Shown: piece after piece, positions 6,723-13,212 of the stretch | Layout: every line of letters begins with the position of its first letter | Numbering within the stretch: the stretch's first letter is position 1 | Assembly: GCA_013822915.1 (NCBI GenBank) | Contig: PNLG01000020.1 | Span: forward strand, 1 to 15,162 | From: Sphingomonas sp. | GTDB lineage: Bacteria; Pseudomonadota; Alphaproteobacteria; Sphingomonadales; Sphingomonadaceae | DNA length: 15,162 bases | Direction of reading: 5' to 3' | Translations under genes and position numbers: made by a program | Notes under the pieces: model-generated | Seen by the model: the letters and a program-made list of their open reading frames with translations, nothing else | Database searches by the model: none | What the model was told of the DNA's origin: nothing

Positions 6723-6783
6723 ACGGATTATTCGACAAGATCATTTGACCAATATCCTTGACAGAGCTGCTTGACCCAACGGC
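6719..6783. repeat. Five TTGAC-like units at exact 13-bp period
   Basis: Units begin at 6719 (TTGAAC), 6732 (TCGACA), 6745 (TTGACC), 6758 (TTGACA) and 6771 (TTGACC). Each starts exactly 13 bp after the last, while the seven bases between units vary. The first unit includes the stop codon of the DUF1244 gene; the last ends about 64 bp before the amidohydrolase start. The last TTGACC with AACGAT at 6794-6799 (17-bp spacer) could be a weak promoter. The array may be a degenerate tandem repeat or a set of binding sites. Confidence 0.6.
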
Positions 6784-6846
6784 GCTCACGCGCAACGATC
6801 AATCGGTCTGAAGGTTGGTCGTGTGATGAGTGAAATGGAGGGGGTG

Positions 6847-8190
6847 ATGATGAAACCGGTCCTGCTGGCAGCGTTAATGATGCTTGCCGCGCCCGCCTTG
6901 GCGCAGGAGCGTCCCGTGCCGCCCCCGGCAAAGGTTACCTATGTTCATGCTGGCACGCTGCTCGACCGGCCGGGCCAGCCGCCCCGCCGCGCCGCGACGA
7001 TCATCATCCGCGACGGCAAGATCGCCGAGGTGCGCGATGGCTATGCAGCACCCGAGGCGGGTGCCACGTTGATCGACCTGAAGGATCGCTTTGTCCTGCC
7101 CGGCCTGATCGACATGCATGTCCATCTGTGGGGTATTGGCGGCGATCCGATGCGCGCGCGGCTCGGCCGGCTCAACCGCGACAGCTTTGACGAAATGGTC
7201 GAGGCGCAGAAAAACGCGCGCGCCACGCTGGAGGCGGGCTTTACCACGGTGCGCGATCTGGGCGGTGAGCCGCGCGGGGTGCGGGCTTTGCGCGATGCGA
7301 TCGACGCAGGCGACATCGCCGGGCCGACGATCATCAATGCCGGGCGGATGGTGTCGGTGACGGGCGGGCATGGCGACGGCACCAATGGCCTGGCCGAGGA
7401 TTTTGCCGATGCGGTCCACGCGCATCAGATCAATACCTGCGACGGCCCCGATGATTGCAGGCGGGCGGTGCGGATGCAGATCGGGCTGGGCGCGCAGGTG
7501 ATCAAATTTGCCGCGACCGGCGGCGTGTTGTCGAATGTCGCTGGCGGGCTGGGGCGGCAGATGACGGCGGAGGAGATGCGCACGCTGATCGACACCGCCC
7601 ACGCCTTTGGCCGCAAAGTCGCTGCGCACAGCCATGCCGGTGCTGGCACTGATGCCGCGCTGGAGGCAGGCGTCGACACCATCGACCACGGCACCTTCAT
7701 CGACGACAAGACGGTGGCGCTGTTCAAGGCAAAGGGCGCCTGGCTGGTGCCGACGATGATCGCGCCGGTGACAGCACTTGCGCAGGCGCGCAGCGGGGTG
7801 TTGCCGCCCGCGACAATCCCCAAGGCGGAAGCGGCCGCCGCCGCCGCCTTTGAAAGTCACAAGCGCGCGATTGCAGCAGGCGTCAAAATCGCCTTTGGCA
7901 CCGATTCGGGCGTGTCGCGCCACGGCGACAATGCGAAGGAATTCGCGCTGATGGTCCGCGCCGGAATGACCCCGGCGGCCGCCATTCGCGCCGCCACGAT
8001 CGACGCCGCCGATGCGCTGGGCCGCAAGGATCAGATCGGCTCGATCGAGGCGGGCAAGGCCGCCGATATCGTTGCGGTTGCGGGCGATCCGACGGTGGAT
8101 GTCACCCGCTTGGAATCGGTTGATTTCGTCATGCGCCACGGCGTCACCGTCAAGCAGCGCGGGCAGCGCCAATCCTTTCCCGCCAATTGA
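6847..8190 (+). CDS. Exported metal-dependent amidohydrolase (imidazolonepropionase/Zn-dipeptidase-like)
   Basis: A 447-residue amidohydrolase-superfamily enzyme with a signal peptide: MMKP, a hydrophobic core, then ALA-QE with predicted cleavage after about residue 19. The metal site is complete: H91-V-H93 (GLIDMHVHLWG), K220 (VIKFAATGG, the bridging carboxylated lysine), H261 (AAHSHAG), H281 (TIDHGTF) and D353 (AFGTDSGV). This set fits the binuclear COG1228-type branch whose characterised members include periplasmic dipeptidases and prolidase-like enzymes; the substrate is undetermined. A second conserved strand near the C-terminus (AGKAADIVAVAGDP) rebuilds the beta-sandwich. Several in-frame starts exist (GTG 6823, ATG 6826, 6835, 6847, 6850). 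GGAGG at 6837-6841 lies 5 or 8 nt before the last two, and the signal peptide fits only these. It probably acts in the periplasm on peptides or N-acyl amino acids. Confidence 0.9.
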   Translation: MMKPVLLAALMMLAAPALAQERPVPPPAKVTYVHAGTLLDRPGQPPRRAATIIIRDGKIAEVRDGYAAPEAGATLIDLKDRFVLPGLIDMHVHLWGIGGDPMRARLGRLNRDSFDEMVEAQKNARATLEAGFTTVRDLGGEPRGVRALRDAIDAGDIAGPTIINAGRMVSVTGGHGDGTNGLAEDFADAVHAHQINTCDGPDDCRRAVRMQIGLGAQVIKFAATGGVLSNVAGGLGRQMTAEEMRTLIDTAHAFGRKVAAHSHAGAGTDAALEAGVDTIDHGTFIDDKTVALFKAKGAWLVPTMIAPVTALAQARSGVLPPATIPKAEAAAAAAFESHKRAIAAGVKIAFGTDSGVSRHGDNAKEFALMVRAGMTPAAAIRAATIDAADALGRKDQIGSIEAGKAADIVAVAGDPTVDVTRLESVDFVMRHGVTVKQRGQRQSFPAN

Positions 8191-8220
8191 TCGCCCGATT
8201 GATCGCCTGATTGATCGCAC
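8185..8220. repeat. Three tandem 12-bp units (TTGATCGC core)
   Basis: AATTGATCGCCC, GATTGATCGCCT and GATTGATCGCAC follow each other without gaps. The first unit spans the stop codon of the amidohydrolase. The third supplies TTGATC, which with TAGAGC (8234-8239) makes a plausible promoter for the GapR-like gene. Confidence 0.8.
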
Positions 8221-8239
8221 CGCCTGGACCCGTTAGAGC
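8211..8239 (+). promoter_or_regulatory. Probable gapR promoter
   Basis: TTGATC (8211-8216) and TAGAGC (8234-8239) are separated by exactly 17 bp and would start transcription about 25 nt before the ATG at 8271. The -35 lies in the last copy of the 12-bp repeat, so any protein binding the repeat would affect this promoter. Matches are 4/6 and 3/6, so this is tentative. Confidence 0.4.
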
Positions 8240-8270
8240 GCGCGGCTCAATCCTGTTGGAGCACCCCCGT

Positions 8271-8510
8271 ATGAGCGACATTATCGCAGCCGATCAGCTG
8301 CGCCTTTTCATCGAGCGGATCGAGCGGCTGGAAGAAGAGAAAAAGGGCATCGCCGACGATATCAAGGATGTTTATGCCGAGTCCAAATCAAACGGCTATG
8401 ACACCAAAACGATGCGCGCGATCGTCCGGCTGCGGCGGATGGAAAAGCACCACCGGGACGAGGCCGAAATGCTGCTTGATACCTATAAGGCAGCGCTCGG
8501 GCTGGCGTGA
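8271..8510 (+). CDS. gapR: GapR-like nucleoid-associated protein (DUF2312/UPF0335)
   Basis: A 79-residue, highly charged, mostly helical protein of the DUF2312 family, whose Caulobacter member GapR is an essential nucleoid protein binding overtwisted, AT-rich DNA and aiding replication and topoisomerase action. Conserved stretches are AADQLRLFIERIERLEEEKKGI (about 6-27), DDIKDVYAESKSNGYDTKTMRAIVRLRR (29-56) and the C-terminal EAEMLLDTYKAALG. The first helix is an amphipathic coiled-coil-forming segment, and the basic RAIVRLRRMEKHHR patch fits DNA contact. Length agrees with the family (about 75-90). The start ATG at 8271 has GGAG about 9 nt upstream. It is preceded by its own probable promoter and followed by yebC after 75 bp. 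The symbol rests on homology recognised by eye, not on functional proof in this organism. Confidence 0.92.
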   Translation: MSDIIAADQLRLFIERIERLEEEKKGIADDIKDVYAESKSNGYDTKTMRAIVRLRRMEKHHRDEAEMLLDTYKAALGLA

Positions 8511-8540
8511 GCGCGCGGCGTGAGTTGAGCAATGCGGCCC

Positions 8541-8564
8541 CTTTGCCTAGAAGCTGGGGCAAAG
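8541..8564 (+). promoter_or_regulatory. Hairpin in the gapR-yebC gap
   Basis: CTTTGCC (8541-8547) and GGCAAAG (8558-8564) form a perfect 7-bp stem around a 10-base loop, 21 bp before the yebC ATG. A further CTTTGC follows at 8570-8575 and could compete for the second arm. No T run follows, so it is not a standard terminator. It may act in the yebC leader or in processing between the two genes. Confidence 0.35.
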
Positions 8565-8585
8565 CGCCACTTTGCGGGGTTAATA

Positions 8586-9329
8586 ATGGCCGGTCATTCC
8601 AAATTCAAAAACATCATGCACCGCAAAGGTGCGCAGGACAAAAAACGGTCGGGCATGTTTTCCAAGCTCAGCCGCGAAATCACGGTGGCGGCAAAAATGG
8701 GGCTGCCCGACCCCGACATGAACCCGCGGCTGCGCATGGCGGTGAACGCCGCCAAGGCGCAGTCAATGCCCAAGGACAATATCCAGCGCGCGATCGACAA
8801 GGCGTCAAAGGGCGATACCGAGAATTATGAGGAAATCCGCTATGAGGGCTTTGGCCCCGGCGGGGTGAGCCTCATCATCGAGGCGCTGTCCGACAATCGC
8901 AATCGCACCGCGACCAATGTGCGCACCGCTGTGTCCAAAAATGGCGGCAATCTGGGCGCGAGTGGCTCGGTCAGCCATGGGTTCGACCGGATGGGCCTCA
9001 TCAACTATCCGGCGAGCGCAGGCAATGCCGACCATGTCTTTGAAGCAGCCCTTGAAGCAGGCGCCGAGGATGTAACGTCGAGCGAGGACGGCCATGAAAT
9101 CTGGACGTCGAACGAGGAATTGCACGAAGTCGTCAAGGCGCTGACCCCTGTGCTCGGCGAGCCGGAAGGGGCAAAGCTTGCCTGGCGTCCGACCACGATG
9201 GTGACGGTCGGGCTGGACGAGGCGACGCAGCTGTTCAAGCTCATCGACACGCTAGACGATGACGATGACGTGCAGACGGTGTGGGGCAATTATGAAGTGC
9301 CCGACGATGTGATGGACAAGCTGGGGTGA
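8586..9329 (+). CDS. YebC/PmpR/TACO1-family protein
   Basis: A 247-residue member of the universal YebC family. Members were first described as DNA-binding regulators (PmpR), while mitochondrial TACO1 and some bacterial YebC proteins act at the ribosome in translation, so both roles are open here. The signature N-terminus MAGHSKFKNIMHRKGAQDKKR is followed by FSKLSREITVAAK, MPKDNIQRAIDKA, then YEGFGPGGVSLIIEALSDNRNRT and GGNLGASGSVS. The usual HSKW reads HSKF. The C-terminal third has a DDDDDV acidic run. The ATG at 8586 matches the family start; its ribosome site is weak (GGGG), with a hairpin upstream. It is followed without a gap by an HXXEE gene and ruvC, a variant of the common yebC-ruvC neighbourhood. 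Confidence 0.95.
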   Translation: MAGHSKFKNIMHRKGAQDKKRSGMFSKLSREITVAAKMGLPDPDMNPRLRMAVNAAKAQSMPKDNIQRAIDKASKGDTENYEEIRYEGFGPGGVSLIIEALSDNRNRTATNVRTAVSKNGGNLGASGSVSHGFDRMGLINYPASAGNADHVFEAALEAGAEDVTSSEDGHEIWTSNEELHEVVKALTPVLGEPEGAKLAWRPTTMVTVGLDEATQLFKLIDTLDDDDDVQTVWGNYEVPDDVMDKLG

Positions 9330-9928
9330 TGGCTGCGCCCCCCCGGCCAGCGGCAACGGGGCCGGTTGCTGCGCTGGTGCGGCATTGGGTGATCGCTGCG
9401 GCCTATCTGGCGGGCATTCTCGCGCTGCTGGCGCCGCTGGTTTACCTAGGCTGGGGATGGCAGATATTGCTGATCCATTTGTGCGGCGTGGCCTATGCTA
9501 TCCATCAGATCGAGGAGCATTGGGACGACCGGTTTCGCGCGTTTGTGAACCAGCGGATGTTCGGCGGGGTCGAGGCGCTCAGCCTAAATGCCGTCTGGTG
9601 GATCAATGTGCCGGGCGTGTGGGGCATCAACATTGCAGCACTTTATGGAGCGATCATGGGTAGCCCGGCGGATGGGCTGGTGGCGCCTTATTTGATGCTG
9701 GTCAACGCTGTTGGGCATGGCGCGGGCGCGATCCGTTTTGGCTATAATCCCGGGTTGGCGACGTCGGTGCTGCTGTTCGCGCCGATTGGGCTGGCGGCGG
9801 TGATGATGATCCCGGCCGCCTTGGTCGCGCATGGGATCGGGCTGGGAATCGCCATTGCGATCCATCTGGCGATCATCGGCTTTGTGCTCCCCCGTGCGTG
9901 GCGCAGTGGGGGGAAGGTGCGCGCGTGA
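9329..9928 (+). CDS. HXXEE-domain integral membrane protein
   Basis: A 199-residue hydrophobic protein with about five or six membrane segments and the family signature H59-QIE-E63 (in YAIHQIEEHWDDRF), followed by a polar loop and FGGVEALSLNAVWWINV. A second histidine-bearing segment, LMLVNAVGHGAGAIRFGYNPG, occurs in the middle, as in other HXXEE proteins; conserved His/Glu in membranes suggest metal binding or lipid-linked enzymology, but no function is established for the family. The ATG at 9329 overlaps the yebC stop by one base (TGATG), indicating coupling; a GTG three bases earlier is in frame but unnecessary. It ends in a four-base GTGA overlap with ruvC. Its place inside a yebC-ruvC operon is odd, as there is no obvious tie to recombination. 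Confidence 0.85.
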   Translation: MAAPPRPAATGPVAALVRHWVIAAAYLAGILALLAPLVYLGWGWQILLIHLCGVAYAIHQIEEHWDDRFRAFVNQRMFGGVEALSLNAVWWINVPGVWGINIAALYGAIMGSPADGLVAPYLMLVNAVGHGAGAIRFGYNPGLATSVLLFAPIGLAAVMMIPAALVAHGIGLGIAIAIHLAIIGFVLPRAWRSGGKVRA

Positions 9929-10410
9929 TTCTGCTCGGCCTTGACCCTGGGCTCGGCACGACCGGCTGGGGTCTGATCCGCGCGGAGGGCAATCGGCTCA
10001 GCCACCTCGCCAATGGGCGGCTGAAGACAGGAGCCGCCGAGCCGCTGCCGCGTCGGCTGGCGCATCTCGACGCGATGGTGTCGGCACTGCTCGCCGACCA
10101 TGCGCCAGCGGCGGCGGCGGTTGAGGAAGTGTTCGTCAACACCAACCCGCAATCGACGCTGAAGCTCGCGCACGCACGCGGGGTCTGCCTTGCCGCGCTC
10201 GCGCGGGCGGGCGTGGAGGTTGGTGAATATGCGCCGCGCCTCGTTAAGAAAGCGCTGGTCGGCACGGGGGCGGCGGACAAGGTGCAGGTGCAGGCGATGG
10301 TCGCGCGACTGTTGCCCGGGGCGATGATTGCGGGCGCGGATGCGGCGGACGCGCTGGCGGTCGCGATTGTCCATGCGCACCATCTCGCCAGCGCGCGCGC
10401 GCTTCGCTAA
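9925..10410 (+). CDS. ruvC: Crossover junction endodeoxyribonuclease RuvC
   Basis: The Holliday-junction resolvase that nicks four-way junctions, working with RuvAB branch migration. The RNase H-like fold carries all four acidic catalytic residues: D7 (LGLDPG), E67 (AVEEVFVNTN), D139 and D142 (GADAADALAVA). The segment ARGVCLAALARAGVEVGEYAP and the KKALVGTGAADKVQVQ block are characteristic. It is 161 residues, slightly shorter than E. coli RuvC (173). The start is GTG at 9925: the conserved VILLGLDPG begins there, and GGGAAGG lies 7 nt upstream. A GTG at 9898 would add nine unconserved residues. The start overlaps the HXXEE gene's stop (GTGA). ruvA and ruvB are not adjacent; argB follows after 10 bp. 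Confidence 0.96.
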   Translation: MILLGLDPGLGTTGWGLIRAEGNRLSHLANGRLKTGAAEPLPRRLAHLDAMVSALLADHAPAAAAVEEVFVNTNPQSTLKLAHARGVCLAALARAGVEVGEYAPRLVKKALVGTGAADKVQVQAMVARLLPGAMIAGADAADALAVAIVHAHHLASARALR

Positions 10411-10420
10411 GGGGCAGCGC

Positions 10421-11320
10421 ATGACAACGCATGCCCCCAGCCCCGAACTGCTTGCCAAGGCGGAAACGCTGACCGAGGCGCTGCCCTATCTCCAGCGGTA
10501 TAAGGGTGCCACCTTTGTCGTGAAGTATGGCGGCCACGCGATGGGCGATGCCGAACTGGCGCGCGATTTTGCCGAAGACGTCGTGCTGTTAAAGGCGGTA
10601 GGCATCAACCCCGTCGTCGTGCACGGCGGCGGGCCGCAAATCGGCGCGATGCTGACCCAGCTTGGCGTTGAATCGCGCTTTGTGGGTGGCCTGCGCGTGA
10701 CCGATGCGGCAACCGCACGGGTTGCCGAAATGGTGCTGTCGGGGGCGATCAACAAGGAACTTGTCACCTGGATTGGTGGCGCTGGTGGCCGCGCGATCGG
10801 CATTTCGGGTAAGGATGCGGGCTTTGTGCGCGCCGCCAAAGTCACCCGCACCACCCGCGACCCCGACAGCAATATCGAACGCATTGTCGATCTGGGCTTT
10901 GTTGGCGAGCCGGAGGCGATTGACCGGCGCGTGCTCGACACGATTTGCGACGCGGGGATGATCCCGGTGGTGGCGCCGGTCGGATACGGCGCGGATGGCA
11001 TGACCTATAATATCAACGCTGACACGATGGCGGGCGCGATTGCAGCGGCAATGGGGGCGGCGCGGCTGTTCCTGCTCACCGATGTGGCGGGCGTGCTCGA
11101 CAAGAGCGGCGCGCTGCTGACCGATCTCGACCCGGCCAGGATCGCCGAATTGCAACGCGACGGCACGATTACCGGCGGCATGATCCCCAAGCTGGAGACG
11201 TGCGTGACCGCGGTTGAGGCAGGCGTCGACGCCGCCGTCATTCTCGACGGGCGGGTGCCGCATGCGATGCTGCTCGAAATCTTTACCCGGCGGGGTGTGG
11301 GCACGCTCGTCCACCGATAG
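10421..11320 (+). CDS. argB: Acetylglutamate kinase
   Basis: The second enzyme of arginine biosynthesis, phosphorylating N-acetyl-L-glutamate in the cytoplasm. It belongs to the amino acid kinase family: K35 in VVKYGGHAM, the glycine loop VVHGGGPQIG (66-75), substrate-contact R92 in GLRVTD, NINAD (197-201) and the K257 region GGMIPKLE. The N-terminal helix LLAKAETLTEALPYLQRYKG (11-30) and the C-terminal LLEIFTRRGVGT resemble the hexameric, arginine-inhibited form, so feedback control is likely (inference). The 299-residue length is normal. The ATG at 10421 has GGGG 6-9 nt upstream; a longer frame reaches back into ruvC and is discarded. It is 10 bp from ruvC, so expression probably comes from the yebC operon. 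No other arg gene is nearby. Confidence 0.96.
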   Translation: MTTHAPSPELLAKAETLTEALPYLQRYKGATFVVKYGGHAMGDAELARDFAEDVVLLKAVGINPVVVHGGGPQIGAMLTQLGVESRFVGGLRVTDAATARVAEMVLSGAINKELVTWIGGAGGRAIGISGKDAGFVRAAKVTRTTRDPDSNIERIVDLGFVGEPEAIDRRVLDTICDAGMIPVVAPVGYGADGMTYNINADTMAGAIAAAMGAARLFLLTDVAGVLDKSGALLTDLDPARIAELQRDGTITGGMIPKLETCVTAVEAGVDAAVILDGRVPHAMLLEIFTRRGVGTLVHR

Positions 11321-11376
11321 GACTGGCAAAGGGTGCCTTGCATCGCTATATCACCTGACAGACGGAGACCCGAACC

Positions 11377-11679
11377 TTGCTGACGCTCATTCAGATTGCC
11401 CAAGTGCTGCTCAGCGTGCTGTCGATCATCATCCTGGCGCAGTTTGTGCTGTCGCTGTTGATCGCGTTCAATGTGGTCAACACTTATAACGAGTTCATCC
11501 GCCAGTTTTACAACGGTCTTAATCAGGTAACCGAGCCGCTGTACCGCCCGATCCGGCGGGTGCTGCCCGATTTCGGCCAGCTCGATTTTTCGCCGATGGT
11601 GGTGTTGCTCCTCATCCGCATTGCCGGGCTGGTGCTCGACAACATTGCGCTGACGATCATGACGGGGCGGCCGCTCTAA
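11377..11679 (+). CDS. YggT-family membrane protein
   Basis: A 100-residue inner-membrane protein with two hydrophobic hairpins (about residues 4-33 and 70-93) joined by the conserved polar stretch YNGLNQVTEPLYRPIRRVLPDF, the family hallmark (E-P-L/x-Y-R-P-I-R). YggT proteins have been linked to osmotic tolerance and, in some bacteria, to division or secretion loci; the molecular role is uncertain. The single-domain form seen here is shorter than the two-domain E. coli protein (about 188). The start is the TTG at 11377: GGAG sits 9 nt upstream and no in-frame ATG or GTG lies before the first membrane segment. It stands 56 bp after argB and 40 bp before folD, all on the same strand. Confidence 0.88.
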   Translation: MLTLIQIAQVLLSVLSIIILAQFVLSLLIAFNVVNTYNEFIRQFYNGLNQVTEPLYRPIRRVLPDFGQLDFSPMVVLLLIRIAGLVLDNIALTIMTGRPL

Positions 11680-11719
11680 CGCTGGCGGTGGGCGGATCGG
11701 CTCGCTATGAGCCGGGGCC

Positions 11720-12595
11720 ATGAGCGCAGACATCATCGACGGCAAGGGCTTTGCCACCGCCCTTCGCGCGCGCATCGCCGCGCAGACCGCCGCGTTTCGC
11801 GCCGCCACCGGACGCGCGCCGGGCCTCGCAGTGGTGCTGGTCGGCGAAGACCCGGCGTCCGCGGTCTATGTTCGTAACAAGGGCAAGGCGACGGTGGCTG
11901 CCGGGATGGAAAGCGTCGAATACCGCCTGCCCGCCGATGGTGCGCAAGCCGACTTGCTCGCGCTGATCGACCGGCTGAACGCCGATCCGGCGGTCGACGG
12001 TATCCTCGTCCAACTGCCGCTGCCGCCGCATATCGATGCCGACCGGGTGATCCTCGCAATCGATCCGGCAAAGGATGTTGATGGCTTTCACCCCGAAAAT
12101 GTCGGGCGGCTGGCGATCGGGCTGGATGGCTTTGTGCCATGCACGCCACAGGGGTGCCTGATGCTGCTGCGCGACCGGCTGGATGATTTGAGCGGGCTGG
12201 ACGCGGTGGTGATTGGGCGTTCAACGATTGTCGGCAAGCCGGTGGCGCAATTGCTGATCGCGGCCAATTGCACCGTGACGATTGCCCATTCGCGCACCCG
12301 CGACCTCGCCAATATTGTCCGCCGCGCCGACATTGTCGTTGCCGCCGTCGGTCAGCCGCAGATGGTGAAGGACGACTGGATCAAGCCCGGCGCGACCGTG
12401 ATCGACGTTGGCATCAACCGCACCGATGCAGGCCTTGTCGGCGATGTCGATTTTCGTGGCGTTGTCGCGGTTGCGGGGGCGATCACGCCCGTGCCGGGCG
12501 GGGTCGGACCAATGACGATCGCCTGTCTGCTCCGCAACACGCTGATCGCCGCGCACGCTCGTGCTGGGCTGGCCATGGAGGCGGGCGCGCTGTGA
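11720..12595 (+). CDS. folD: Bifunctional methylenetetrahydrofolate dehydrogenase / methenyltetrahydrofolate cyclohydrolase
   Basis: Interconverts 5,10-methylene-, 5,10-methenyl- and 10-formyl-THF with NADP+, feeding purine and formyl-methionine synthesis. The substrate site shows Y50 and K54 in AVYVRNKGKA (catalytic lysine of the cyclohydrolase), QLPLPPH (98-104) and the D121-containing PAKDVDGFHP (117-126). The NADP-binding domain has VIGRSTIVGKPVAQLL (164-179), and the family signature PVPGGVGPMT spans 257-266. The 291-residue length is standard. The ATG at 11720 has only a weak GGGG nearby. The stop overlaps the marC ATG by one base (TGATG), implying coupled translation, although no functional link between the two is known. 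Confidence 0.97.
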   Translation: MSADIIDGKGFATALRARIAAQTAAFRAATGRAPGLAVVLVGEDPASAVYVRNKGKATVAAGMESVEYRLPADGAQADLLALIDRLNADPAVDGILVQLPLPPHIDADRVILAIDPAKDVDGFHPENVGRLAIGLDGFVPCTPQGCLMLLRDRLDDLSGLDAVVIGRSTIVGKPVAQLLIAANCTVTIAHSRTRDLANIVRRADIVVAAVGQPQMVKDDWIKPGATVIDVGINRTDAGLVGDVDFRGVVAVAGAITPVPGGVGPMTIACLLRNTLIAAHARAGLAMEAGAL

Positions 12596-13212
12596 TGGAG
12601 TTGTTTATTTCCGCGCTCGTCACCTTTTTCGTGGTGATCGACCCGCCGGGCTGCGCGCCGATCTATGCCGGGCTGACGGCGGGCGTGCCGACCGTGCATG
12701 TCCGCGCGATGGCGGTCCGCGCGGTGGTGATCGCGGGCGCCATTCTGGTGGTGTTCGCGCTGTTCGGGCAGGATATTTTGCGCGCGCTGGGGATCAGCCT
12801 TGACGGCTTCCGGATCGCGGGCGGCATCATGCTGTTCCTGATTGCGCTCGACATGGTGTTTGAAAAACGCACACAGCGGCGAGAGGATCGCGCGCAAAAG
12901 CTGATCGACGACGAAGATGTCGACGACGTCTCGGTCTTTCCGATGGCGATGCCGATGATCGCCGGGCCGGGTTCGATCGCGTCGATCATGCTGCTGATGT
13001 CGAAGGGGACGGGCGTTGAGCGCACGTTGGTGATTCTGGCGGCGCTTGCGGTGATTTTGGCGATGACGCTGCTCGCGCTGTTGTTGGCCGCGCCGCTGAT
13101 GCGGATTTTGGGTGCCAAGATCGAAGCGGTGGTGACGCGGCTGCTCGGCGTGCTGCTCGCCGCCCTTGCCGCGCAATTCGTGATCGACGGGCTGAAGGCG
13201 AGCTTTAGCTGA
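12595..13212 (+). CDS. MarC-family (UPF0056) integral membrane protein
   Basis: A 205-residue inner-membrane protein of the MarC family with about six membrane segments. Despite the name, E. coli MarC has no demonstrated role in multiple antibiotic resistance, so the function stays open. Family signatures are the N-terminal FFVVIDPPGCAPIYAGLT (11-28), the second-repeat ISLDGFRIAGGIMLFLIALDMV with the glycines in register, and VFPMAMPMIAGPGSIASIM, where the P-x-x-x-P-x-x-x-GPGSI pattern matches that of the first half. A polar loop rich in Asp/Glu (EDRAQKLIDDEDVDD) separates the halves. The ATG at 12595 overlaps the folD stop (TGATG). Its 3' end overlaps the convergent GT-C gene by 8 bp. Confidence 0.92.
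   Translation: MELFISALVTFFVVIDPPGCAPIYAGLTAGVPTVHVRAMAVRAVVIAGAILVVFALFGQDILRALGISLDGFRIAGGIMLFLIALDMVFEKRTQRREDRAQKLIDDEDVDDVSVFPMAMPMIAGPGSIASIMLLMSKGTGVERTLVILAALAVILAMTLLALLLAAPLMRILGAKIEAVVTRLLGVLLAALAAQFVIDGLKASFS

Noticed and set aside
6874..8220. 448-codon minus-strand open frame opposite the amidohydrolase
   Set aside because: The plus-strand gene has a full metal-site motif set and signal peptide; the antisense frame is an Arg/His/Gly-rich shadow of it.
12352..13176. 274-codon minus-strand frame across folD and marC
   Set aside because: Composition dominated by His/Arg/Gln and fully covered by two conserved plus-strand genes.
12595..13212. MarC as an antibiotic resistance determinant
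   Set aside because: The name is historical; the family has no proven resistance function and the context is folate metabolism.
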